Part shown: piece after piece, positions 52,333 through 60,263 of the stretch
How the letters are laid out: the number at the start of each line of letters is the position of its first letter
Numbering within the stretch: the stretch's first letter is position 1
From: Sphingomonas tagetis
GTDB lineage: Bacteria > Pseudomonadota > Alphaproteobacteria > Sphingomonadales > Sphingomonadaceae
Length of the DNA: 64,000 nt
NCBI RefSeq assembly: GCF_024211275.1
Contig: NZ_JAMLDX010000003.1
Coordinates: 248,001-312,000, forward strand
Direction: 5' to 3'
The notes under the pieces: generated by a model
The model's database searches: none
The model's input: the letters and a program-made list of their open reading frames with translations, nothing else
What the model was told of the DNA's origin: nothing
Translations under genes and position numbers: made by a program

Positions 52333-53901
52333 ATGCGATCGATCCGAGCCACGCTGTTCGCCGCGACCGCGCTGCTCGCGAGTTGCGCCCCAGAGGCGCG
52401 CCGCGAGGATGGCGGCTCGATCCTGCACGCGCGGATCAATGCCGACATCGTCTCGTCCGATCCGGGAACGCGGCGCGATCTCAACACCGATGCGGTGCTG
52501 CTGCATGTGGTCGAAGGACTGGTCGCCTCGCGCGAGGACGGCTCGGCCGGGCCGATGCTGGCGCAAAGCTGGACGGTTTCGCCCGACGGCAAACGCTATC
52601 GCTTCGCGCTGCGTCAGGGCGTGCGTTTCCACAATGGCGCGCCGCTGACCGCCGACGATGTCGTATGGTCGTTCAAGCGCTATCTCACGCCCGCCACGCA
52701 TTGGCGCTGCGGTTCCGATCTCGGGCCGAAGGGCATTGCGGCGTTACTCGAGGTGCGCGCGCTCGATCCGCGCACGGTCGAGCTGGTGCTCGACCGTCCC
52801 GCGCCGCTGCTCCTCCAGACGCTGGCGCGCGCCGATTGCGGCGGCACCGGCATCTATCATCGTGATTCGGTGGGTGCCGACGGCAGCTGGCGCCATCCGA
52901 TCGGCACCGGCCCGTTCCAGTGGAGCGAGTGGCGGCACAATGAATATGTCGAGCTGCGCCGTTTCCCGGGCTACGCCTCGCTGCCCGGCACGCCCGACGG
53001 CAATGGCGGCGGCAAGCAGGCGCTGGTCGATCGCGTGCGCTTCGACGTGATCCCCGACAGTTCGTCGGCCAGCGCGGCGCTGCTGCGCGGCAGCCTCGAC
53101 ATACTCGACGGCCTGCCGCCCAACGAGATGGGCGCGGTCGAGCGCGCACCGGGCGTCAGCTTCTCCTCGGCGCCGGGCATGGACTTGTTCGCGATGCTGT
53201 TCCGCACGCACGATCCCGTGCTGCGCGACGCGCGGCTGCGGCGGGCAATCGCGCTCAGCCTCGATGTGGCGGCGCTGACCAAGGTTGCGACGCGCGGCAC
53301 TGGCATCGCCAACAGCTCGCCGATCCCCGCCGCCAGCCCCTTCTTCAAAACAGTCGAACGCGAGCGGATCAAGCGCGACCTCGCCGCCGCGCGCGCGCTT
53401 GCGCGGGCGGCTGGCTATAAGGGCGAGCCGATCCAGCTGATCACGGGCCGCCAGCCGCCCGAGATGTACGATGTCGCCATCATCGCGCAGGCGATGGGGC
53501 GCGAGGCCGGGATCAACCTGCGCGTCGAGGTACTCGACTGGAGCAGCCAGCTCGCGCGCTATTCCAGTGGCGACTATCAGGCGATGGTGTTCGGCTATTC
53601 GGCGCGGCTCGATCCGTCGCTGATGTTCAACGCCTTTCTCGGCGATCAGCAGACCGATCCGCGCAAAGTATGGGACACGCCGACGGCGCGCAGCCTGATG
53701 AGCCAGTCGGTCGCGGCGCCTACGCCCGACGAGCGTCAGGCGATCTTCGACAAGATGGACCGCGCCTTCCGCACCGAAGCGCCGGCGGTGATCCTGTACA
53801 ACAGCCAGCGGGTGACCGCGCTGCGCCAGGGTGTGACCGGCTTTCGCGCCTGGCCGGCGCAGTCGCAGCGGCTGTGGAACGTGAAACTGGCGGGAAGCTA
53901 G
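52333..53901 (+). CDS. Family 5 ABC substrate-binding lipoprotein (peptide/opine type)
   Basis: 522 aa. Lipobox LLASC (Cys17) after a short signal. The SBP_bac_5 pattern: LNTDAVLLHVVEGL, PMLAQSWTVSPDGKRYRFALRQGVRFHNGAPLTADDVVWSFKR, GTGPFQWSEW, DARLRRAIALSLD, and a C-terminal FDKMDRAFRTEAPAVILYNSQ. It would feed the DppBC/DF-type importer at 34,191-37,548, which lacks a binding protein. A lipid-anchored form in a Gram-negative would sit on the periplasmic face of the inner membrane. It overlaps the converging gene by 4 nt. Confidence 0.87.
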   Translation: MRSIRATLFAATALLASCAPEARREDGGSILHARINADIVSSDPGTRRDLNTDAVLLHVVEGLVASREDGSAGPMLAQSWTVSPDGKRYRFALRQGVRFHNGAPLTADDVVWSFKRYLTPATHWRCGSDLGPKGIAALLEVRALDPRTVELVLDRPAPLLLQTLARADCGGTGIYHRDSVGADGSWRHPIGTGPFQWSEWRHNEYVELRRFPGYASLPGTPDGNGGGKQALVDRVRFDVIPDSSSASAALLRGSLDILDGLPPNEMGAVERAPGVSFSSAPGMDLFAMLFRTHDPVLRDARLRRAIALSLDVAALTKVATRGTGIANSSPIPAASPFFKTVERERIKRDLAAARALARAAGYKGEPIQLITGRQPPEMYDVAIIAQAMGREAGINLRVEVLDWSSQLARYSSGDYQAMVFGYSARLDPSLMFNAFLGDQQTDPRKVWDTPTARSLMSQSVAAPTPDERQAIFDKMDRAFRTEAPAVILYNSQRVTALRQGVTGFRAWPAQSQRLWNVKLAGS

Positions 53902-54653
53902 CCGCGCAGCCGCGCCAGTATCCCGTCGAGTGCGGCGTCAAGCTGCGTGAAGCGGCCATCGCTGGTGACCGCACGCACGACCTGCTCGTTGAGCCCGCCG
54001 CGCGTCTGATGCTCGTCGGCGAGCTGGTCGAAATCGACGCCGGGGCCGGTGACGGCGAGCCCGCCGAGCATCTGGCCGACGAATGTGCGGGCCTGTTCGG
54101 CCTGCACACCGCGTTGCGTCATCCAGACGGTAACCGTCGCGGCGAAGGCGAAATAGCTCGCCATCGTCGCGGTCGCGGCGGTGAAGATGTCGAACGCGGC
54201 TTCGTCCGCCAGCACTACGGCCGTGCCGAGCTGGTCGAACAGCGCCTGCACCTCGGCGTTGGGGGGATAGATGGCGGTCGGCCCCTGGCGCAGCGCGACG
54301 GCGGGAAGCGGCACCGCGCGCGTGATACGCGTCGCCGGCGCGACGATGCCGCGCAGATGGTCGAGGCTCACCGTCGCGATCACGCTCAAGACATGATGGT
54401 CGGGCCGGAAGCGCAGCGCGGGCAGCACTTCGTCCGCGACTTGCGGGCGAACGGCCAGCACGACCAGATCGCTGCCGTCGAGAACAGCCTGGTTGCTGTC
54501 GGCGACGCGCACATCGGCGTGGCGCGCGGCAAGCGCCGCCCCGATATCCGCGCTGCGCGGGGAAAGAAGGATCGGCGTGTCATTGCCCGCCGTGCGGAGC
54601 CCGTCGACGATCGCAGCCGTGATCGTCCCCGTGCCGACAAACCCGATCCTCAT
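53898..54653 (-). CDS. Second pyrroline-5-carboxylate reductase-like protein
   Basis: 251 aa. N-terminal Rossmann loop GFVGTGTITAAIVDGL, LVVLAVRPQVADEVLPAL and TRAVPLPAVALRQGPTAIYPP correspond to ProC. The C-terminal signature GxSGSGPAY is replaced by ATATMASYFAF, so substrate handling should differ from true P5C reductase. It probably reduces another cyclic imine from this pathway. It follows the DHDPS-family gene leftward at 25 nt, likely in the same transcript under the second GntR. Confidence 0.8.
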   Translation of the reverse strand: MRIGFVGTGTITAAIVDGLRTAGNDTPILLSPRSADIGAALAARHADVRVADSNQAVLDGSDLVVLAVRPQVADEVLPALRFRPDHHVLSVIATVSLDHLRGIVAPATRITRAVPLPAVALRQGPTAIYPPNAEVQALFDQLGTAVVLADEAAFDIFTAATATMASYFAFAATVTVWMTQRGVQAEQARTFVGQMLGGLAVTGPGVDFDQLADEHQTRGGLNEQVVRAVTSDGRFTQLDAALDGILARLRG

Positions 54654-54678
54654 TGCCCGATCCTTCCCGTTCTTGCCG

Positions 54679-55581
54679 TCACGCCGCGCGATAATGTTCG
54701 AGGCCGCGGATCGCGCCCCGCACCGTCTCGACCACGAAGTCGCGCTCGGTACCGATCAGTGGCAAGCGCGGCGCGCGTGGCCATTCCGGCGCGCCATAGA
54801 CCAGATTCTCGGCGAGCTTGATATATTGCACCAGCTTGACGTGCGTATCGAGGTGAAGAGCCGGCGTGAGGATGCGGTAAAGCTCGCGCGCCTTGGCGAA
54901 CTTCTCCTCCTTGCACAGGTTGAAGATCTCGACGCATTCGGCGGGCCAGACATTGGTCATGCCCGACACCCAGCCGGTGACGCCGAGCGCCATGCTTTCG
55001 ACGATCACGTCGTCGACGCCGCAGAACACGCTGTAGCGGTCGCCTACAGCGACGGCGATGTCGGTCACGCGGCGGATGTCGCCGCTCTCTTCCTTGACGC
55101 AGACGATTTCCTCGACGTCACTGAGCATCGCCAGCACTTCGGGCGTGACGTCGACACCATAGGCGATCGGGTTGTTGTAGATCATGATCGGCAGCGGCGA
55201 GGCCTGCGCGACGCGGCGATACCATTCCGCCGTCTCGCGCGGGTCGCTCTTGTAGGCGATGCTGGGGAACACCATCAGCCCCTCGGCGCCGAAGCCTTGA
55301 TAGCGCGCGGCGTTAGCTTGGGCGGCCTCGAGCGTCACTTCGGCAAGGCCCGACAGCACCGGCACGCGGCCGCCGACCACTTCGACCGCGCCTCGAATCA
55401 CCGATTCGCGCTCGGCCATGCTCAGCGATGCGTTCTCGCCCAGCATCGGCAGCACGATCACACCTGAGACGCCATTGGCCACCAGTCGCTCGATGCTGCG
55501 CTGGGTCGCGTCGATATCCACCGCGCCCGATTCGGTCATCTTGGTCGTCACCGCCGGAAACACGCCTGCCCACTTCGTCAT
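54679..55581 (-). CDS. DHDPS-family aldolase/deaminase, probable pyrroline-4-hydroxy-2-carboxylate deaminase
   Basis: 300 aa, AGGAG upstream. A DapA-type TIM barrel with Schiff-base Lys163 (VCVKEESGD), Tyr135 (IMIYNNPIAYG) and GVIVLPMLGENASLS at the binding loop. The family includes dihydrodipicolinate synthase, N-acetylneuraminate lyase and the hydroxyproline-pathway deaminase that gives 2-oxoglutarate semialdehyde. The last is favoured here by the neighbours: a proline-racemase-superfamily gene of the type found in 4-hydroxyproline clusters, a GntR, and an ALDH 6 kb away. Operator I lies just upstream of its start. Confidence 0.83.
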   Translation of the reverse strand: MTKWAGVFPAVTTKMTESGAVDIDATQRSIERLVANGVSGVIVLPMLGENASLSMAERESVIRGAVEVVGGRVPVLSGLAEVTLEAAQANAARYQGFGAEGLMVFPSIAYKSDPRETAEWYRRVAQASPLPIMIYNNPIAYGVDVTPEVLAMLSDVEEIVCVKEESGDIRRVTDIAVAVGDRYSVFCGVDDVIVESMALGVTGWVSGMTNVWPAECVEIFNLCKEEKFAKARELYRILTPALHLDTHVKLVQYIKLAENLVYGAPEWPRAPRLPLIGTERDFVVETVRGAIRGLEHYRAA

Positions 55582-55595
55582 AGCTGTCGCTCCTG

Positions 55596-55616
55596 TTCAA
55601 CTGTATCCAATATACA
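55596..55616. promoter_or_regulatory. Operator I for the second GntR regulator
   Basis: TTCAAC then TGTATCCAATATACA (55602-55616), a 5-bp perfect inverted repeat TGTAT/ATACA with a 5-nt centre. Apart from two positions the same 21 bases occur at 56,410. It lies 14-35 nt before the DHDPS-family start and about 85 nt before the GntR start, so it can serve repression of both directions. Confidence 0.72.
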
Positions 55617-55699
55617 TATATGATGGAGGTATGTCGATAACCATTGCTGCGGCATCGCCGATGCGGCAAAAGCGGAATGGATTTTGTTGAAAGGAGCCC

Positions 55700-56407
55700 A
55701 TGCGCACGGCCCAGTCCCGCAGCCACCGCATTCAGCGGCAGAGCATTCCCGAAAGCCTGTGCGATTCGCTTCGCGAGCGCATCCTGAGCGGCGAGTTTCA
55801 GGAGGGCGACGCGCTGGTGCAGGACGCGATCGCCGACGACTACGGCGTCAGCCGCATGCCGGTGCGTGAGGCGCTGCGCCAGCTCGAGGCGATGGGACTG
55901 GTGGCGATGCGCACGCACAAGGGCGCGATCGTTACCACGGTGCCGACCGAAGAGGTGGAGGAGCTGTTCGAGCTGCGTGCGCTGCTCGAAGGTGAACTGC
56001 TCGGCCGCGCGATCCTGCGCATGACCGACCAGGATATCGAGGCCGCCCGCGCGCTGCTGGTCGATCTCGAAACCTCATATGAGCAGCAGGATATGGCGGC
56101 GTGGGGCCGGCTCAACTGGGCGTTCCACCGCCGCCTGTATCTGCCTGCGCAGCGCGCCCAGACGCTGGCGATCCTGCAAGGCATCAATCTCCAGACCGAG
56201 CGTTACATCCGGGTCCATCTCGTGATCACCAACGGGCTCGACACCGCGCAGCAGGAGCATCGCGAGCTGCTGCGGCTCTGCGCGCTTCGGGAGGCCGACC
56301 GTGCCGTGGCGTTTCTGCGCGAGCATGTGTTGAGCGCGGGACGTGCACTGGTGGCTGGGTTGCGGCGCCATCGGGCTGACCGGAGCGACCAGCCCGTCGC
56401 CGATTGA
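55700..56407 (+). CDS. GntR/FadR-subfamily regulator (FCD domain)
   Basis: 235 aa, SD AAGGAG. Winged helix at about 15-80 (LCDSLRERILSGEFQEGDAL, DYGVSRMPVREALRQLEAMGLV, THKGAIVTTV), then an FCD domain (ELFELRALLEGELLGRAI, LNWAFHRRLYLPA, EHRELLRLCALREADRAVAFLREHV) with His residues that commonly bind a metal and the carboxylate ligand. It lies between, and should control, the DHDPS-family gene and the proline-racemase-superfamily gene through the two near-identical operators. The effector is probably a hydroxyproline-like acid. Confidence 0.9.
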   Translation: MRTAQSRSHRIQRQSIPESLCDSLRERILSGEFQEGDALVQDAIADDYGVSRMPVREALRQLEAMGLVAMRTHKGAIVTTVPTEEVEELFELRALLEGELLGRAILRMTDQDIEAARALLVDLETSYEQQDMAAWGRLNWAFHRRLYLPAQRAQTLAILQGINLQTERYIRVHLVITNGLDTAQQEHRELLRLCALREADRAVAFLREHVLSAGRALVAGLRRHRADRSDQPVAD

Positions 56408-56409
56408 CG

Positions 56410-56430
56410 TTCAATTGTATCCAATATACT
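56410..56430 (+). promoter_or_regulatory. Operator J for the second GntR regulator
   Basis: TTCAAT then TGTATCCAATATACT (56416-56430). It matches operator I at 19 of 21 positions and lies 23 nt upstream of the racemase-superfamily gene start, directly after the GntR stop. Confidence 0.72.
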
Positions 56431-56453
56431 TCGTGCGCTAGCGAGGTATAAAA

Positions 56454-57500
56454 ATGCGGTTGCAGCAAATCATCACGGTGGTCGGGGCGCATGCCGAAGG
56501 CGAAGTCGGGCGAGTCATCACGGGCGGCGTGATCGCGCCGCGCGCGGCGTCGATGTTCGAGCGGCAGCAGCGCTTCACCCGCGAGCAGGACCATCTGCGC
56601 GGCCTGTTGCTTTCCGACCCGCGCGGCAGCGTCAATGCCGCGGTCAATTTGATCACGCCGCCGGTCGCGGATGATGCCGATCTCGGGATGATCGTCATCG
56701 AGGCCGATCACTATCCGCCGATGTCGGGGTCGAACCTGATCTGCACCGTCACCGTCGCGCTCGAGACCGGGATGGTGCCGATGACCGAGCCGGTGACGCG
56801 GCTGCGCGTCGATACGCCCGCCGGTCTGGTCGAGGTCGATGCGGAATGTGCGAACGGCAAATGCCGGCGCGTGTCGTTCCGCAACGTGCCCGCTTTCGTC
56901 ATGCACCGCCGCAGCCCGGTGGAGGTGCCGGGGCTCGGCACGGTCGAGGTCGATGTCGCCTATGGCGGCATGATCTATGTGATCGTCGAGGCCGAAACGC
57001 TCGGCCTGACGCTGGCGCGCGACGAGGCGCGCCACCTGGTCGAGCTGGGCGAACGGATCAAGCGCGCGGCCGCCGTCCAGCTGCCCGCGGTCCACCCCGA
57101 GAATCCCGGCATCCACACGATCAACCAAACCTTGTTCGCCGGACCGCTGTTCGAAAAGGACGGCGTGAAGGCAGCGAAGAACGCCGTGGTCGTCTCGCCC
57201 GGCCGGATCGACCGCAGCCCGTGCGGCACCGGCAGCTCGGCGCGGATGGCGCTGTTCCATGCGCGTGGCGAACTCGCGGTGGGCGAACCGTTCCTGCACC
57301 TGTCGATCCTTGACACCGAATTCGCGTGCGCGATCGAAGGCGTGGCGCAAGTTGGCGCGAGCGATGCGGTCGTCACCCGCGTGAGCGGCCGGGCGTGGCT
57401 GACTGGGGTCTCTTATTACGGCACCGATCCCGAAGACCCCTTCCCCGAAGGCTATCGTCTCAACGATAGCTGGCCGACACCGATCCAAGCCGCCGAATGA
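56454..57500 (+). CDS. Proline-racemase-superfamily enzyme with Ser/Cys pair (4-hydroxyproline epimerase / 3-hydroxyproline dehydratase type)
   Basis: 348 aa, CGAGGTA upstream. The first catalytic position is Ser91 (YPPMSGSNLICTV) where racemases have Cys; the second is Cys257 (DRSPCGTGSSAR). Members with this Ser/Cys pair have been reported to epimerise 4-hydroxyproline and to dehydrate trans-3-hydroxyproline. It is the mirror of the Cys/Thr enzyme at 42,777, so the island has two different members. Controlled by operator J. With the DHDPS-family deaminase and ALDH it outlines most of the D-hydroxyproline route to 2-oxoglutarate; the oxidising enzyme is not seen here. Confidence 0.85.
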   Translation: MRLQQIITVVGAHAEGEVGRVITGGVIAPRAASMFERQQRFTREQDHLRGLLLSDPRGSVNAAVNLITPPVADDADLGMIVIEADHYPPMSGSNLICTVTVALETGMVPMTEPVTRLRVDTPAGLVEVDAECANGKCRRVSFRNVPAFVMHRRSPVEVPGLGTVEVDVAYGGMIYVIVEAETLGLTLARDEARHLVELGERIKRAAAVQLPAVHPENPGIHTINQTLFAGPLFEKDGVKAAKNAVVVSPGRIDRSPCGTGSSARMALFHARGELAVGEPFLHLSILDTEFACAIEGVAQVGASDAVVTRVSGRAWLTGVSYYGTDPEDPFPEGYRLNDSWPTPIQAAE

Positions 57501-57554
57501 CAGCACGCTTCCAAATGACAGGTCAGTGAAGGGAGTAGGTGCTAAGCGGCGCTG

Positions 57555-58832
57555 GTGTCACCTCCCTTCTCTCTGCTCGACTCGCTCGATCTGCGCTCGC
57601 ATCCGCAGCGTGCTTCCCTCACTGCCGAGATGCATCTGCGAAAGCCGCTGCGTCTCGCCGCCCCGGGGCAGATGATTCAGTTCGTGATGTTGGCCGACCA
57701 CCGCGCCGCCGCCGCCGCCGAAAGCTTCCTGCATACGCATATCTCGGCTGCCGCGATCCCCGGGCGTTTCTGGACGGGTGAGATCGACGGGTTCGCATTT
57801 GCGTTCGAGCGGCATAGCGAATTCATCACCTACAGCTTCATCGCGCCCGGCCGCCGCGACGATCTGTTCGATGTCGCGCAGTTCGCACCGATCAAACCTC
57901 ACATCGACGCGATCCCGGGAAAGCTCATCCGGGCAAATCATGTTCAGTTGCTGGACGCCGGAACGGCGATTCCGTCAGCCGCCCAGCTCGCCCGGCATTT
58001 TTCGCTCGACGATCTCGTCAGCAGCACGGCATCGGACGGCAAGGCCCAGATCTGGAGCGATTTTCGTATTCATGGTGACGGCTTTGGCCGCCTTCTGATC
58101 GCCGACAAGGGGCTGGCCGGAAGCGATGCGAGCCTGTTGACGCAGCGCCTTCAGGAACTCGGAAATTACCGCAAGATGGCGCTGCTGGGGTTGCCGATCG
58201 CGCAGGAACACATGCCGCGGGTGGGCCTGTTGGAGCAGCAACTGGCCGATCTCGCGCAACGCATCGCTGACGAACGCACGGACGATGACGCGGTGATGGC
58301 CGATATTTCGCGGCTCAGCGCCGAGGTTGCCCGGATCGGCGCGCAGACTCGCTTCCGCATGAGCGCCACGCAGGCTTATGCCGAGATATGTCTCGATCGC
58401 CTTGAAAGTCTCGAGGTTCGTCCGGTTGCGGGTTTCCCCTCGCTCGGGGATTTTACCGAGCGCAGGTTGCTCCCGGCCATGCGGACATGTGCCGCGTTTT
58501 CCCGCCGCCTCGACGATCTCGCCGAGCGCGCTGCCTGGACCGACGCGCTGCTGCGCACCCGGATCGACACGCAGCTTGCGCGTCAGAACCGCAATTTGCT
58601 GGCGTCGATGAACCACCGCACGGACATGCAATTGCGTCTCCAGCAAACCGTGGAAGGCCTGTCGGCGGTTGCCATCAGCTATTATCTCATCGGCCTGCTG
58701 GCTTATGTCGTGAAGGCGGCGCATCTGGCTGTTCCGGCCGTACCGGTCGAAGCCGCTATCGCGGTCCTCGTGCCAATCGTTCTGGCCGTTGTCGCGCTGA
58801 CGGTCAGGCGGCTTCGCCACGTCGGCGGGTAA
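57555..58832 (+). CDS. DUF3422-family membrane-anchored protein
   Basis: 425 aa, GTG start. The family N-terminus (HPQRASLTAEMHLRKPLRL) and the strongly conserved C-terminal block NRNLLASMNHRTDMQLRLQQTVEGLSAVAISYYLIGLLAYVVKA are clear. Two TMs at about 370-390 and 400-418 follow a long helical, possibly coiled-coil region (about 225-350). Function of the family is not known; it is widespread in Proteobacteria. It does not appear tied to the catabolic island and may mark its right border. Confidence 0.85.
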   Translation: MSPPFSLLDSLDLRSHPQRASLTAEMHLRKPLRLAAPGQMIQFVMLADHRAAAAAESFLHTHISAAAIPGRFWTGEIDGFAFAFERHSEFITYSFIAPGRRDDLFDVAQFAPIKPHIDAIPGKLIRANHVQLLDAGTAIPSAAQLARHFSLDDLVSSTASDGKAQIWSDFRIHGDGFGRLLIADKGLAGSDASLLTQRLQELGNYRKMALLGLPIAQEHMPRVGLLEQQLADLAQRIADERTDDDAVMADISRLSAEVARIGAQTRFRMSATQAYAEICLDRLESLEVRPVAGFPSLGDFTERRLLPAMRTCAAFSRRLDDLAERAAWTDALLRTRIDTQLARQNRNLLASMNHRTDMQLRLQQTVEGLSAVAISYYLIGLLAYVVKAAHLAVPAVPVEAAIAVLVPIVLAVVALTVRRLRHVGG

Positions 58833-58835
58833 AGC

Positions 58836-58850
58836 TTCGTCACTGACGAA
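58836..58850. repeat. 15-bp perfect palindrome between convergent genes
   Basis: TTCGTCACTGACGAA, 7-bp arms around a single C, starts 4 nt after the DUF3422 stop. It lacks a loop and a T-tract, so it is not a standard terminator; a protein-binding site is possible. Nothing else was seen in the remaining 118 nt before the MFS gene end. Confidence 0.4.
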
Positions 58851-58968
58851 CCTGACGTGAGGAGTGAGCCGCAAGATGTTGCGAGGGCGAGAGACCAGGC
58901 GGCGGCGTCGAACCGGCGCTGCCACGCTGCTCTGACAGCACGCATCGGACCTAGCTTGAGAGAACCCG

Positions 58969-60249
58969 TCACGCCCGCTGCGGAATACTGGGCGCCCATT
59001 CGGGTCTGATCGCAAACAGGACTGTGACGGCGCCGAGGATGAGGAATGCGAGGATCAGCGTCATCGGGGCGACGAACGAGCCCGTCAGATGCAGCAGCCA
59101 GCCCGTCATCAATGGTGCGACGATGCCGGCAATAGCGACGGCGGTGTTCTGGATGCCCTTTACCCGCCCGACGATCGGGCCGGGAATCAGCATGATGCTG
59201 CACAGCGCGAGATTGTTCGCTGTTGCGAGCCCCAGTCCCGAGAGCGACACGACATTCCAGAAAAGTGCGGCCTGCTGGCTCTCGGACCAGGCGCCGAGCA
59301 CGACGGTGCTCGCCACCGCGAACCCGGCGATGACGAACACCTTGCGCACGAAAACGGGGCGTCCGTACCGGCCGATGATGATGTCGGCCGCCCATCCGGA
59401 CAGGAACGCGACGATGGCGATCCCTGCAAAGCTGAAGAATGCGTACAGCCCCATCTGCTCGAGCGAGAGGCCGCGCTGCTCGACCAGATAGGCGGGCATC
59501 CAGGTGATGCAGAAGAAGGTGAAATAGTTGTAGCAGAAATAGACCACCAGCGTCGCGAGCACGAAGCGGTTAGCGAGAATCGCGCGCAGGCTGATGCTGG
59601 TTTCGGCCGACGGTTTGTGCGTATCCGTTTTGGTGGAGACCGCACTCACTCGCTCCCGCGCCAGCAGCATCCAGGGGACCAGCCACACGAGCCCGACGAG
59701 CCCGGTGATGACGAACATCATGCGCCAGTCGAACCAGACGATCAGCCACGCCGCCGCGGGCGCGCCGAGTGCGGGGCCGAATTTGGTGCCCAGCGCGTAG
59801 AAGCCCAGCGCGGCGCCGCTGCGGTTCGGGTCGAAATTGTTGCGCACCCAGCGATAGGTGGCGGGGACGACGATCGCCTCCGCCGCGCCGATGATCAGCC
59901 GCATGAAGATCAGCCCCCACAGCGCCGACATGAGGCCGATCGCCGCCGATGCGATACACCATAGCAGGAAGCAGGCCGCATAGGGCCATTTGACGCCATA
60001 GCGGTCGACCACCCAGCCCATCGGGACCTGCATCACCGCATAGGACCAGAAGAAGGCCGAATTGACCCAGCCGCGGGCGACGTCCGACAGGCCGAAATGC
60101 GCCTTGAACTCGGCCACGGCCAGCGCCGACGAGATGCTGACGCGGTCGACGAACCCGATCAACGCGCCGAGCATCAGCAGGGTGAGGATCGCCCAGCGGC
60201 GGATCAGCGCAGCCCGCTCTTGTCGGGACACATCGTCCGTTTCGGTCAT
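58969..60249 (-). CDS. MFS transporter (anion:cation symporter type)
   Basis: 426 aa from the ATG at 60249, chosen because GGGGGAAG sits 5 nt upstream; in-frame ATGs at 60264 and 60315 are less favoured. Twelve TMs; motif-A-like GWVVDRYGVKW, and DRVSISSALAVAEFKAHFGLSD and YRWVRNNFDPNRSGAALGFYALGTKFGPALG as in the ACS group (hexuronate, phthalate, glucarate and aromatic acid carriers). A last gene of the leftward uptake/hydrolysis operon, it likely imports the acid released by the upstream hydrolases. Confidence 0.88.
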   Translation of the reverse strand: MTETDDVSRQERAALIRRWAILTLLMLGALIGFVDRVSISSALAVAEFKAHFGLSDVARGWVNSAFFWSYAVMQVPMGWVVDRYGVKWPYAACFLLWCIASAAIGLMSALWGLIFMRLIIGAAEAIVVPATYRWVRNNFDPNRSGAALGFYALGTKFGPALGAPAAAWLIVWFDWRMMFVITGLVGLVWLVPWMLLARERVSAVSTKTDTHKPSAETSISLRAILANRFVLATLVVYFCYNYFTFFCITWMPAYLVEQRGLSLEQMGLYAFFSFAGIAIVAFLSGWAADIIIGRYGRPVFVRKVFVIAGFAVASTVVLGAWSESQQAALFWNVVSLSGLGLATANNLALCSIMLIPGPIVGRVKGIQNTAVAIAGIVAPLMTGWLLHLTGSFVAPMTLILAFLILGAVTVLFAIRPEWAPSIPQRA

Positions 60250-60263
60250 TTCGACTTCCCCCA

